Shown here one piece after another: positions 53,137-62,424 of a stretch of 64,000 bases of DNA (positions are counted from its first letter, which is position 1; every line of letters starts with the position of its first letter). This DNA comes from Flammeovirgaceae bacterium (lineage in GTDB: Bacteria > Bacteroidota > Bacteroidia > Cytophagales > Cyclobacteriaceae): NCBI GenBank assembly GCA_020635915.1, contig JACJYU010000001.1:1302001-1366000 (forward strand), read 5' to 3'. Position numbers and translations under genes: made by a program. A model generated the notes under the pieces. That model was given only the letters and a program-made list of their open reading frames with translations. It was not told the DNA's origin and did no database searches.

Positions 53137-53772
53137 CTAAACTTCATCAGGGGAACGAAATGACACCATCGCCTTTCGTTTCTCCTTTCTTCTTTCTTTC
53201 ACCGGGACCTTTTCAGGTTTGATTACCCCCTGCTCCCCAATCACCCAACTCAACGGCCGCTTTTCCTTGCCCACTGACTCTACCAGCAGCAACAGGCCTT
53301 CCATAAAAGCGTCTGGCCGGGGCGGGCAGCCGGGCACATAAACATCCACCGGCAGGAATTTGTCCACGCCCTGTACCACACTATATATATCGTACATCCC
53401 ACCGGAGTTGGCGCACGAGCCCATGGATATCACCCATCGCGGCTCCATCATTTGCTCATGCAGCCTTTTAATGATGGGCGCCATTTTTATAAATACCGTT
53501 CCGGCAATGATCATGACATCTGCCTGTCGGGGCGTGCCGCGGATCACCTCTGCGCCAAAACGCGCCAGGTCATACTTAGGTGTCATGCTGGTGGCCATTT
53601 CCACAAAGCAGCAAGACAGCCCAAAGTGAAAAGGCCAAATGGAATTTTTCCTTCCCCAGGCCAACAGGTCCTGTACGGAAGTAAGCACGATATTCTTGCT
53701 TACGGCTTCTTCGAAAGAACCTATGCCTTTAACCGCTTCCGTCTGTCCGGGTTCGTTTAGCCACCACTTCAT
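53137..53772 (-). CDS. nuoB: NADH-quinone oxidoreductase subunit B
   Basis: 211 residues. The N2 cluster ligands are present: GLSCCFVEMA (tandem Cys), MGSCANSGG and PGCPPRPDAF. It is the last electron carrier before quinone. The C-terminus has a long basic tail (KVPVKERRKEKRKAM). It overlaps nuoA by 4 bp. Confidence 0.96.
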   Translation of the reverse strand: MKWWLNEPGQTEAVKGIGSFEEAVSKNIVLTSVQDLLAWGRKNSIWPFHFGLSCCFVEMATSMTPKYDLARFGAEVIRGTPRQADVMIIAGTVFIKMAPIIKRLHEQMMEPRWVISMGSCANSGGMYDIYSVVQGVDKFLPVDVYVPGCPPRPDAFMEGLLLLVESVGKEKRPLSWVIGEQGVIKPEKVPVKERRKEKRKAMVSFRSPDEV

Positions 53773-54224
53773 GTGCGTACGGTTTTTCGTGGCAGTTTCC
53801 TATAGGCATCAATTATCTTTTTGCCGTCCGGGCCAAAATCCAGCGCCCCATTCCTCCACTCATAAATCAACACAACGATCAAAAGGACAATAAAAACCAT
53901 GGCCCCTATATACCCATACCAGCCCAGTTCGTTAAAGGCAATGGCCCAGGAAATTATGAACATGGTTTCCACATCAAAAATCACAAACAACATGGCAATA
54001 AGGTAAAATTGGGAGGAGAAGCGGAGGCTGGCAGTACCGGTATTCAACACACCGGATTCATAAGGCTCCCCCGTGGCCCTATCCTTATGACGCTGGCCAA
54101 ACAAATAAGACAGGCCAAGGATGGCCAACACCAGGCTCAACACAATGGCCCCATACACGAGCGTGGGCCACAATTGTTCAATATTTCCATTCGTTCCCTC
54201 CAAAATACATTTGCCTCCAAACAA
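53769..54224 (-). CDS. nuoA: NADH-quinone oxidoreductase subunit A
   Basis: 151 residues, three transmembrane helices. Family motifs: YESGVLNTGTASLRFSSQFYLIAMLFVIFDVETMF. It is the first gene of the operon; the start at ATG 54224 is the only one before the first helix. Confidence 0.94.
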   Translation of the reverse strand: MFGGKCILEGTNGNIEQLWPTLVYGAIVLSLVLAILGLSYLFGQRHKDRATGEPYESGVLNTGTASLRFSSQFYLIAMLFVIFDVETMFIISWAIAFNELGWYGYIGAMVFIVLLIVVLIYEWRNGALDFGPDGKKIIDAYRKLPRKTVRT

Positions 54225-54532
54225 ACTATTGTGGGTGAATCAAGAAAACTTGTTCCAGGGTTTTAAGAAACCTTGGGCCGACACTTGAAAGTACCTTATT
54301 TATTCAAAATAAAAAACAGTTTTGAGGTTAGTGGTCAAAAATTGTTGATGATGGCTTGCCGGCCTTTTCCCGCCCATCATCTTTTAAGCGTGTTGCTTGC
54401 CTATTTATATACTATGGCCACACCAATCAACTACTTAAACAGGTCGTACAGGGCGCTTGAAAGGGTGGAGGGCCAGAAAAATGAATGTGCCGGAAATACT
54501 GAAAACACCCCTTAACACCCTACCTTTGCGCG
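54225..54532. promoter_or_regulatory. Divergent intergenic region between nuoA and cvfB
   Basis: About 300 bp without a credible gene; must hold the promoters of the nuo operon (minus) and of the S1 protein gene (plus). The A/T-rich stretch at 54296-54330 is a likely place for the nuo promoter. No clear operator or riboswitch is seen. Confidence 0.45.
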
Positions 54533-55375
54533 GTGATCGAAATAGGAAAACACAATGAGCTAACGGTTTTGCGCCAAACCAGCGTAGGCCTATACCTGGG
54601 TGACGATGCGGGCGAAGACGTGCTGCTGCCCAATAAATATTGTCCTGAGGGGGCCGGGCAGGGGGACAGGCTCCGCGTCTTTGTCTATCGCGACCATGAA
54701 GAAAGAAAGGTGGCCACTACCCTGGCCCCAAAAATCCTGTTGCACGGCTTCGCCTTGTTGAAGGCCACAGCCGTTTCCAACGTGGGCGCGTTTTTGGATT
54801 GGGGCCTTGAAAAAGAGCTGATGGTCCCCTTCAACGAGCAGCGGCAAAAAATAACAGAGGGCAGGTGGTACCTGGCCTATATGGGCGTGGACAAGAAAAC
54901 CGACCGCCTATATGCCAGCACCAAGCTCGACAAGTACCATCAAAACGAATCCTTAACGGTAGCGGAAGGCGATGAGGTGGACTTAATAATCATGCAAGCA
55001 ACCGACCTTGGGTTTTCCGTAATAATCAACAACGCGCACAAAGGGCTGGTTTTTCACAATGAAATATTCAGGGCGGTAAAGGTGGGCGACAAACTTAAAG
55101 GCCATGTAAAAAAAATAAGGGAAGGCAATAAAATCGATGTTTCCCTTCAGCCCATTGGGTACGATAAATCCAACGACCCCAATTGCCGTTTGATCCAAAC
55201 CCATCTGGAGCGCAACCACGGTTTCTTAAAAATCAGCGACAGCAGTTCGCCAGAAGAAATTTATGCCACCTTTGGGATGAGCAAAAAAGCATTCAAAAAG
55301 GCCATTGGCAGCTTATACAAGCAACGAAGGATCACCATTTCCCCTGAAGGCATCGCCTTGGTGGCCTCGGAGTAG
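54533..55375 (+). CDS. CvfB-type S1 RNA-binding protein
   Basis: 280 residues from GTG 54533. Tandem S1-like OB folds: VLRQTSVGLYLGDDAGEDVLLP, TAVSNVGAFLDWGLEKELMVPF, DLIIMQATDLGFSVIINNAHKGLVFHNE, then a winged-helix C-terminus (MSKKAFKKAIGSLYKQRRITI). This is the CvfB/YitL architecture, which binds RNA and influences gene expression. It stands alone, divergent from nuoA. Confidence 0.9.
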   Translation: MIEIGKHNELTVLRQTSVGLYLGDDAGEDVLLPNKYCPEGAGQGDRLRVFVYRDHEERKVATTLAPKILLHGFALLKATAVSNVGAFLDWGLEKELMVPFNEQRQKITEGRWYLAYMGVDKKTDRLYASTKLDKYHQNESLTVAEGDEVDLIIMQATDLGFSVIINNAHKGLVFHNEIFRAVKVGDKLKGHVKKIREGNKIDVSLQPIGYDKSNDPNCRLIQTHLERNHGFLKISDSSSPEEIYATFGMSKKAFKKAIGSLYKQRRITISPEGIALVASE

Positions 55376-55378
55376 CGC

Positions 55379-56224
55379 TTATGCCTTTTTTTGAAGTACA
55401 AACCGGTAATAAAGCCTGTCGCCTTTTATCAAATTTCCGTGCAACTTTGAACCCACTACCCCGGCAAACTCGGCAAAAAGCTTTTGCCATCGCCTGGGCA
55501 CCAGCCGCTTGATGCGCGCCTGCTTCTCCTCGTCTTCTGCCTCCATGGCCTTCACCACATTTTGGCTGATGTTTTCTTCCTCCAACAATTCCAATCCTGA
55601 ATGGGCCAGTTGCTTTTTGAGCAAATCCATGTTGTCCACACTGCGAAAATCCACCAACAGCAAATACCCCCCGGGCTTTAACACCCGCTTCACCTCGCTA
55701 AGGAATTTGTCCACCGAACCATAGGCATGGCAAGACTCCACATTGAGCAATACATCTATGGTGCCATCCTGCAGCGGTATGGATTCCGCACTGCCCTGGA
55801 TGAATTGCAGGTTGGGCAGGTTGTGGATTTTATTGGCCAGGTCCACGGCACTTTGGGCAAGGTCCAGGCCTATATAGGATTTGGGGCGCAGGGCCCCGGC
55901 CACATGTTTTGCGCCCCCGCCCCGGCCACTCCCCACTTCCAATAGGTGTTTCCCGCCCACATCAGTTTTCAGCGCCAGGTAATGGTACATCTGAAGGGAG
56001 TAACGCTGGGCCTGGGGCGGAAGGGGAAGGTCAAAAGGAGGCTCGCTTTCGTTTGGCACATAGCCGTAGTTCATAAACTGCCATTCTTCTGCCGGTATTT
56101 TTTTTGCCAGCAGCTCGTAAGTCACTTTTGCGTTCAACCGCTTGAACCACGCATACCGCTTAAAGAGCCTTATTATCAATTTGATCATCAACAGGGGTTT
56201 GTGACCCAATATAAGGGTATTCAA
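55379..56224 (-). CDS. SAM-dependent methyltransferase (phthiotriol-methyltransferase-like)
   Basis: 281 residues. Class I motifs: HLLEVGSGRGGGAKHVAG (SAM loop), SYIGLDLA, FIQGSAESIPLQDGTIDVLLNVESCH, VLKPGGYLLLVDF. WQFMNYGYVP before the core and the whole layout recall the mycobacterial phthiotriol/phenolphthiotriol methyltransferase group. A lipid or polyketide substrate is possible but unproven. The start may be the internal Met 13 (MIKLIIRLF). Confidence 0.85.
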   Translation of the reverse strand: MNTLILGHKPLLMIKLIIRLFKRYAWFKRLNAKVTYELLAKKIPAEEWQFMNYGYVPNESEPPFDLPLPPQAQRYSLQMYHYLALKTDVGGKHLLEVGSGRGGGAKHVAGALRPKSYIGLDLAQSAVDLANKIHNLPNLQFIQGSAESIPLQDGTIDVLLNVESCHAYGSVDKFLSEVKRVLKPGGYLLLVDFRSVDNMDLLKKQLAHSGLELLEEENISQNVVKAMEAEDEEKQARIKRLVPRRWQKLFAEFAGVVGSKLHGNLIKGDRLYYRFVLQKKA

Positions 56225-56330
56225 CTTATATCCCTTCTTCGTTATTGGTCAATTATTTTAATAGTTTTAGGATTGCTTTATTTGGCAAATCGCAACATTT
56301 GTAGTTTAAAACACCTAACTGATTCAACTT

Positions 56331-57671
56331 ATGAGTGGTCCATCCCGCGGTGAATTCTCATCCTCTTTCGGATTTATAATGGCTGCTGCCGGTTCTGCCA
56401 TTGGCCTGGGCAATATTTGGGGCTTCCCTACACAAACCGCCCAAAACGGAGGGGCAGCGTTTGTATTGTTGTACCTCATCCTTGCTTTTCTTGTAGGCTA
56501 TCCCATTTTGTTGGCGGAGTTTACCATAGGCAGGCACACCCAATCAAACCCTGTTGGGGCCTACCAGGCCATCAAAGGGGGAAAGCGGTTTGTGCCTATC
56601 GGGTTTTTGGGCATCACCACCGTTGGGTTTATCCTCAGTTTTTACAGCATCATTGCCGGCACCATGGTCGCCTATTTTATCGATCCTGTCTTGAAGTTGG
56701 CAGGCCTGCACGAGGCAGCGGCCTGGGTGGTTTCACAGGATACGGCCAGCAACATATTATTTGCTTCCCTGTTCTTTTTCCTTACCATCTTAATTGTGGC
56801 GGCCGGTGTAAAGAACGGGATTGAGAAATGGTCCACCCGGTTAATGCCCACCTTGCTGGTGATCCTTGTGGCGCTCGCCATATACGTGCTTACGCTGGAC
56901 GGGGCCATGGAGGGGCTGAAGGTTTACCTCCTTCCGGATTTTTCGAAGGTTATGCACACCCAACTGTTTACCAGTGCCCTTGGCCAGGCATTTTTCTCCC
57001 TCTCGCTGGGCGTGGGCAGCATGTTGGTGCTGGCCTCTTACACCAGCAAAAAGGAAAACCTTGTGCGCCTGGGCAGCCTGGTCACGCTGAGCGATGTTAG
57101 CATCGCCTTCCTGGCCGGTTTGTTGATCATCCCGGCCATGTATGCGGCCGCTGCGTCCGGCACACCAATTTTTGATGAGGCGGGCAACCTGATTTCTGGC
57201 CCAAACCTGATTTTCCAGGTGCTCCCTGCCCTGTTCGACAACATGGGCCCCATTGGCATAGGGCTTTCCATAATATTCTTTTTCCTTATGATCATCGCCT
57301 CCCTCACCTCCACCATCTCCATGTTGGAAGTTCCGGTGGCCTATGCCGTGGACAACCGTGGGGCCAACCGAGTGAGCGCCAGCATAGCAATAGGGGTGGC
57401 CTTTTGGATCGTGAGCGTGGTGATCGCCCTCAACTTCGACTTGCTCTTTAATTTTGTTGTAAGTGCCACCACCCAGTTTATCCAACCCCTGCTGGGTTTG
57501 TTCATTTGCATTTTTGTGGGATGGGTGATGAGCCGGAATGCCCTGATCGAGGAGATAAAGCAGGGCAACCCGGAAGTGGCCAATTCTTTCTTTATGAAAA
57601 TATGGCCCCTATTTATCCGTTACGTGTCCCCGGTGTTGATCCTCATCATCCTGGCGCAGGCTTTTCTTTAA
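56331..57671 (+). CDS. Sodium-dependent neurotransmitter-symporter-family (SNF) transporter
   Basis: 446 residues, about 11 helices, LeuT-like fold. The N-terminal signature SSSFGFIMAAAGSAIGLGNIWGFP contains the Na1/Na2 and substrate-binding unwound segment. FSLSLGVGSMLVLASYTSK is helix 6. Members such as MhsT import hydrophobic amino acids with Na+. Monocistronic; the minus-strand terminator lies just beyond. Confidence 0.93.
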   Translation: MSGPSRGEFSSSFGFIMAAAGSAIGLGNIWGFPTQTAQNGGAAFVLLYLILAFLVGYPILLAEFTIGRHTQSNPVGAYQAIKGGKRFVPIGFLGITTVGFILSFYSIIAGTMVAYFIDPVLKLAGLHEAAAWVVSQDTASNILFASLFFFLTILIVAAGVKNGIEKWSTRLMPTLLVILVALAIYVLTLDGAMEGLKVYLLPDFSKVMHTQLFTSALGQAFFSLSLGVGSMLVLASYTSKKENLVRLGSLVTLSDVSIAFLAGLLIIPAMYAAAASGTPIFDEAGNLISGPNLIFQVLPALFDNMGPIGIGLSIIFFFLMIIASLTSTISMLEVPVAYAVDNRGANRVSASIAIGVAFWIVSVVIALNFDLLFNFVVSATTQFIQPLLGLFICIFVGWVMSRNALIEEIKQGNPEVANSFFMKIWPLFIRYVSPVLILIILAQAFL

Positions 57672-57679
57672 ACAAAAAA

Positions 57680-57701
57680 GGCCCCGGCTTTCACCGGGGC
57701 C
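57680..57701 (-). terminator. Intrinsic terminator
   Basis: Perfect 8-bp stem GGCCCCGG/CCGGGGCC with a 6-nt loop. On the minus strand it is followed by TTTTTT, so it ends transcription of the lipoprotein gene at 57728-58846; on the plus strand it has no T-run. Confidence 0.85.
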
Positions 57702-57727
57702 ACAACCTGGCTTGCACCCAAACCAAC

Positions 57728-58846
57728 TTATTTAAACGCCACTGTTAGGTTGCTCGTCTCCAGGGGGTTGTAAGGGCTAAGGTTTTCCAAACGGGCGGCC
57801 AGCGCATCCCACTCCGGCCCTGGCGACTCCCCTCCTGAAAGGAACCCTGCCTTCTCATTAAAGTACCCGGGAGCAGCGGTGTTTTGCAAATAGGTCGCCA
57901 ACAGTGCAGGGTCAAGGCCAGGCCACACCGCATTGATCTCGGTGGTAAACACATTTTGGATGGAATAGTCCTTCAGCAGGACGTTCCGGTCAGACTCGTC
58001 CAATTGGCTGGGGGGCAGGCCTACCTCGGCCACTCCAATTTCACTTTCGTCAGAGCCGGAGGCCACAAAAGCCCAGTTGAACCCGGTGTTGCCGGCAAAC
58101 AATATGGCATTGGGATGGTTGGAGTTGCCGTACACGTCTACCACATCACCAACTTTTCCAGCAAACATGTGAAGGGTGCTCATCGCATAAGGGTCTTGCA
58201 GCGGGCTTGGCACGGGAAGGCCTGAGATAAACACCTCCATTTCGGCATCATAGCCCCGTGTGCTTTCTTCCGTGTAGTCTATCCGTACCAGGGCATCGCC
58301 CATTTCGGGGTTCTCGTCCCTGTCAATATTGTAGGGCTTAAGGATCGCAACGCCCATGATAGGCCGTCCTTTGTTCCAGAATACCTGCATGGCCTTCCCT
58401 CCGTCCGGGTTGCCCTCTGATTCGGCATCGGTCACCGTCAGTTGGTATTCCCACAACTTGCCTTCAAATTCCACGTTCGACTCCACCAGCAGGTTTTTTA
58501 CCCTATGGTCGTCATCACTGGTATAAGAGAGGCTGAGTATCCTGTCGATCTTGTATTTGTGCAACCCTATCACAATTTCTTCTGCGATTTCCGCGGCCGC
58601 ATCCCCTATGGCAATAAAGTTCCCGAGGTGTTCATAGATATCATTGCCCTGCAAGATATCGTCCTTTGTCCTGCCTCCATCGTCACCGGCTTCTTTCATG
58701 ATCGCGGAGGGGATCTCTACCCTGAAATTGTCCGGCAACAAACTTTGTTCACTGGTGATTTCGGGGTTCTCATCACAAGAGGTGGCCACCAGCATCATGG
58801 CGATGGCCATTAGAAATGTGCTTGAAATAAATTTTAACCGTTTCAT
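57728..58846 (-). CDS. Secreted lipoprotein, unknown
   Basis: 372 residues. Lipoprotein signal: FLMAIAMMLVATSCDE (lipobox with Cys). The mature part is acidic and strand-rich with no known catalytic motif (YEHLGNFIAIGDAAAEIAEEIV, GKAMQVFWNKGRPIMGVAILKP). Probably an outer-membrane-anchored Bacteroidota lipoprotein of unknown role. It lies 132 bp downstream of the DUF4249 gene, with its own terminator. Confidence 0.75.
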   Translation of the reverse strand: MKRLKFISSTFLMAIAMMLVATSCDENPEITSEQSLLPDNFRVEIPSAIMKEAGDDGGRTKDDILQGNDIYEHLGNFIAIGDAAAEIAEEIVIGLHKYKIDRILSLSYTSDDDHRVKNLLVESNVEFEGKLWEYQLTVTDAESEGNPDGGKAMQVFWNKGRPIMGVAILKPYNIDRDENPEMGDALVRIDYTEESTRGYDAEMEVFISGLPVPSPLQDPYAMSTLHMFAGKVGDVVDVYGNSNHPNAILFAGNTGFNWAFVASGSDESEIGVAEVGLPPSQLDESDRNVLLKDYSIQNVFTTEINAVWPGLDPALLATYLQNTAAPGYFNEKAGFLSGGESPGPEWDALAARLENLSPYNPLETSNLTVAFK

Positions 58847-58978
58847 TTTTTTGGCTTTTTCGTTTTTAACTCTTTTTTCAATGCCCTTAGGCCGTTTGTT
58901 ATCAAAACACGCCAGCCATCCCTTACCCTTAGCCCGTTATACTATTTTTTTAAAAAAAATTTCCAAAAAAGCCGGTTT

Positions 58979-59794
58979 TCAGGGTTTTTCGACAATAACC
59001 GTGGTATCGGAAAGGACGGTGGACACCGCAAAAAACCCAATGGCCCCCTCACTGAGGTTGGTGGGCACATTTTCGCGTGGCACGTCAAACAAGCCTCCCC
59101 GCCACTCGGTCTCGGAAAGGACCGACCTCAGGAAAGTTTTGTACTCCGGGGACACGGAATATTTTGTCCGAACGACCACCGCCCCCACCGGAAACAAGAA
59201 ATCCTCTTTGTCAGGTTTGAACAGCGAATTGACATCCACGGTTTTGAGGTCGTAATAGACCAACCTTCCCTCGCACAGGGAGCCGGGCAGGCAACCGGGC
59301 GTGTTTGCCCATGAAACATGATAGTCAACATAATTGGGACTGCTCCCGGACTCCTCGAATTGCAGTTGGTACAGGCCGTCACCGGCCTTTTCGTATTGAA
59401 GGCCGCCCATAGGTTCCACGGGCACGGATGCCGCCATGGCAAAATATTCCTTGCCGTTATATTGTATGGACAGGGTGTAGGGTTTTCCAAAAACGGCCGT
59501 CATGCTTTCCGTAAAATAGTGGCCAGGCATTGCCGGGGCCTCTGTGGCCAGGTATGTTTTTCCGTTCCCTTCCATAATGGATACCACGGCACCGGATACC
59601 GGGGGCCCCTCCCCGTTCAGTTCCTGGGAGGGCCGCGACAACTTTATCAAATGGTTGGCTTTCTTGTTCGTGAGGACACCCTCCACTACCAACACATCGG
59701 GCACGGTGGCCTTCAGCGGCCGGTCTATTTTCTCCTCGCCACAAGCAAGCAGCACCAGCGGCAAACACCAAAAGATATAGCGGCTCATCTCCAT
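58979..59794 (-). CDS. DUF4249 lipoprotein
   Basis: 271 residues. Lipobox LVLLACGEE, then a carboxypeptidase-regulatory-like domain (LVVEGVLTNKKANHLIKLSRP, PPVSGAVVSIM) and the DUF4249 body (YHVSWANTPGCLPGSLCEG). DUF4249 proteins accompany TonB-dependent receptors in Bacteroidota, probably as their surface ligand-binding partner. It overlaps the receptor gene by 10 bp. Confidence 0.88.
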   Translation of the reverse strand: MEMSRYIFWCLPLVLLACGEEKIDRPLKATVPDVLVVEGVLTNKKANHLIKLSRPSQELNGEGPPVSGAVVSIMEGNGKTYLATEAPAMPGHYFTESMTAVFGKPYTLSIQYNGKEYFAMAASVPVEPMGGLQYEKAGDGLYQLQFEESGSSPNYVDYHVSWANTPGCLPGSLCEGRLVYYDLKTVDVNSLFKPDKEDFLFPVGAVVVRTKYSVSPEYKTFLRSVLSETEWRGGLFDVPRENVPTNLSEGAIGFFAVSTVLSDTTVIVEKP

Positions 59795-62424
59795 TTAAAG
59801 TTGTATGAAATTGCCGGTGTAAACCGGAACAAATAAAATTGTGTTGTTACCAGCCTTTCGTCCAGTAGGTTGGAAGGCACCTTGAAGCCACCCTCTGGCT
59901 GCCCCGCTTTATTATAGTTAAAAAAGAGCACATTCTTTCTGCCATACAGGTTGTAAATGGAAAACACAATGTTGTGCCGGAATTTGCTTTCCCTGTTCCG
60001 GTTCAGGTCCCAGGTGGCGGAAAAGTCCAGGCGGTGGTAGTCGGGCAGGCGGTCATTGTTTTTACGGCCATATACCGGCACCTCCAACCCGTTGTAGCCG
60101 TAAAAACCCACAGGGGAAGTAAAAGGGGCCCCGGTGTAGTAATTCCAGTTCAACCCAATGTTCCACCGCGGGCCCAGGTCATATCCCAGGGAAAGGTTTA
60201 CCTGGTGCGGCCGGTCATAAAAAGCATTGTACACCTTGCCGCCATTTACTTCCGGGAACTTCCGTTTGGCCCTTGCATAGGAATAACCTGCCCACGCACG
60301 AAGCCGGCCTTCCTGTTTTTTCATTTGAACCTCCACCCCGTACGCCTCGGCCTCGCCAAAACGCAACTCCCGCTCCAGCAAGGGGTTAAGCAGCGTTTCG
60401 GCATGGGCCTCATAATCTATTTGGTTTTTCATTTTTTTGTAGAAGGATTCGACTTCAAAGAAAAGCCCCACCTGTGGCAGGTTACGATAATACCCCAGTA
60501 CCCACTGGGTGGCCGTTTGTGGCTTTATGTTTATGCTGCTGGGCAACCATACCTCAAATGAAGAAAAGGGGCTGATGGAGTTGGCAATCTGGTGGACATT
60601 TTGGACGTTGCGCGAAGCACTGGCCTTGATGGCACTGTTGTCATTGACGTTATAGCTTATCGACAACCGTGGCTCCACCGTTTGGTACCCCTTGTACTTT
60701 TCGCCCTTGTCAAAGAACAGGGTATCCACGGGATTGCGGCCCCCATCAAAAATAAATTCAAAGGATTTTCCCGCATTGGTCCAGGAGGAGATGCGCAGGC
60801 CATAGTCTAGGTCCCACCGTTCCCCTAATCCAACCCTATGGCTTCCATACATCACGAATTCATTTGAGTTCCTCACCGACACAATGGGCGGAACGGCCAC
60901 CCCGCCCCGGGTAAGGTTTCCGGGGTTGAAATTGTAACCACCAAATGAAACACCGAAGTCAAATTCTTCATTGGGGTTTTTAAAATAGCTAAAATCGCCC
61001 TTTAAAGTGGCGTTGGCCACATGGGAGTTCCATTTCACCTGGTTTTCCCTATCCGTGACCAAAAAATAATCGTATTCGCCTGCCGCCAGGGTGGTGTTCA
61101 AAAACAGCCGATTGGAGAAAACGTGGTTCCACCGGACAGAGGTGGTATGATTGGACCACTCAATGCCACTGGTGGTGGTCAACAGCTTGTCGCCCCCGTT
61201 GTAGAAGGAAAGGTATAATTTATTGTGCGGGGCCAGGTCAAAATTTATTTTCCCGTTAAGGTCATGAAAGCGGAACTTCTCAATATCATCGTTGCCTTGT
61301 TCAAAAATCCACTTTATCCTCGACAACCTGCCAGAGAGCATAAACGAAGACTTCCCCTTTTTTATTGGCCCCTCGAGGCCAAGCCTGGAACTTAGCAAGG
61401 CCACATTGCCGGAGATGGCAAAATGCTGGTCGTTTCCCTTCCTTGTCCTTACGTCCATAATGGAAGACAACCTTCCCCCCAGGGAGGCCGGCATGTCGCC
61501 CGCGTAAAAAGTGATGTCGTTGACGGCCTCAGGGATAATGGTGGAGAACAAGCCCAGCAAATGGTTGGGGTTGAAGACGGGCGCGTCATCCACCAAGATC
61601 AGGTTTTGGTCACGGTCGCCCCCCCTCACATAATAGAAAGTCGACCCATCGGAATGGAGCTTTACCCCGGGTATCATTTCCAGGGATTTTATCCCATCCG
61701 GCTCCCCAAAAAAGGACGGCTTCCCCAGGACGGACCCCGGAGGCAAATGGGTACTGCTGGTCTGCGTTTCGGATAAGGCTTGGCCCCCCGCCCCCGACAC
61801 CACTATTTCCTTCAACAAGGCCGGTGCGGCTTCCAAGCTGATGTCCACGGACCGGGAAGAGGACAGGTCAATGGTTTTGGCCATGCGCCCATACCCGATG
61901 TAAGAGTAGGTGACCTCCCGGCTCCCGGCCGGAAGGGTAAGCGAATAAAAACCAAACACATTGCTCGTGGTCCCCACCATTAACCCATCTGCCCATACCG
62001 AGGCACCAATCAACGCCTCACCGTTGCTGCTGTCGCGGATGAAACCGCTAAGGGTGGCTTTAGGGGCTTTGTCCTCCGGGGCTTTTGCCTTGGGTGTCAA
62101 CACAATCTTGGTTTCCACCACTTCATAATCAAAAAGGCCCATCGCTGACAAATCATCGAGTATCCCAGATATCGGCCTATTGGTGGCCGCATAGGTTATT
62201 TTTTGACCGGGCTGGATTTTTTTGGGGTTGTAGGAAAAGGAAACGCCTGCTTGCGCGGAGATGGCATCCAACACTTCCCCCAACGGCACGGAATTGAAAC
62301 GCACACTGGCCCGGACGGCAAGGGGGTTTTCCTGGGCCTCCACGGAAAAGGAGGCCAACAGCAGCCATGCCAGTAGGCCAAAGGGCCGCAAGGATTGGGC
62401 CACAGGCCTATAGGAAGTTAGCAT
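59785..62424 (-). CDS. TonB-dependent receptor with STN domain
   Basis: About 879 residues from ATG 62424. Signal peptide (LRPFGLLAWLLLASFSVEA), an STN signalling domain (VRFNSVPLGEVLDAISAQAG), a carboxypeptidase-like insertion domain (ATLSGFIRDSSNGEALIGAS), a plug (IKSLEMIPGVKLHSDGSTFY; VRGGDRDQNLILVDDAPVFN) and a C-terminal barrel ending FTPAISYNFKWR. The STN domain signals to the FecR protein encoded just upstream (overlap ATGCTAA). The longer start at 62460 would precede the signal peptide with a charged stretch and is less likely. Confidence 0.9.
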   Translation of the reverse strand: MLTSYRPVAQSLRPFGLLAWLLLASFSVEAQENPLAVRASVRFNSVPLGEVLDAISAQAGVSFSYNPKKIQPGQKITYAATNRPISGILDDLSAMGLFDYEVVETKIVLTPKAKAPEDKAPKATLSGFIRDSSNGEALIGASVWADGLMVGTTSNVFGFYSLTLPAGSREVTYSYIGYGRMAKTIDLSSSRSVDISLEAAPALLKEIVVSGAGGQALSETQTSSTHLPPGSVLGKPSFFGEPDGIKSLEMIPGVKLHSDGSTFYYVRGGDRDQNLILVDDAPVFNPNHLLGLFSTIIPEAVNDITFYAGDMPASLGGRLSSIMDVRTRKGNDQHFAISGNVALLSSRLGLEGPIKKGKSSFMLSGRLSRIKWIFEQGNDDIEKFRFHDLNGKINFDLAPHNKLYLSFYNGGDKLLTTTSGIEWSNHTTSVRWNHVFSNRLFLNTTLAAGEYDYFLVTDRENQVKWNSHVANATLKGDFSYFKNPNEEFDFGVSFGGYNFNPGNLTRGGVAVPPIVSVRNSNEFVMYGSHRVGLGERWDLDYGLRISSWTNAGKSFEFIFDGGRNPVDTLFFDKGEKYKGYQTVEPRLSISYNVNDNSAIKASASRNVQNVHQIANSISPFSSFEVWLPSSINIKPQTATQWVLGYYRNLPQVGLFFEVESFYKKMKNQIDYEAHAETLLNPLLERELRFGEAEAYGVEVQMKKQEGRLRAWAGYSYARAKRKFPEVNGGKVYNAFYDRPHQVNLSLGYDLGPRWNIGLNWNYYTGAPFTSPVGFYGYNGLEVPVYGRKNNDRLPDYHRLDFSATWDLNRNRESKFRHNIVFSIYNLYGRKNVLFFNYNKAGQPEGGFKVPSNLLDERLVTTQFYLFRFTPAISYNFKWR

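Noticed and set aside
38938..53772. Long plus-strand open frames over the nuo region
   Set aside because: They are antisense shadows of G+C-rich nuo genes; the minus-strand frames carry all conserved motifs.
54349..54515. Small frame between nuoA and cvfB
   Set aside because: No family features; composition and position fit a divergent promoter region.
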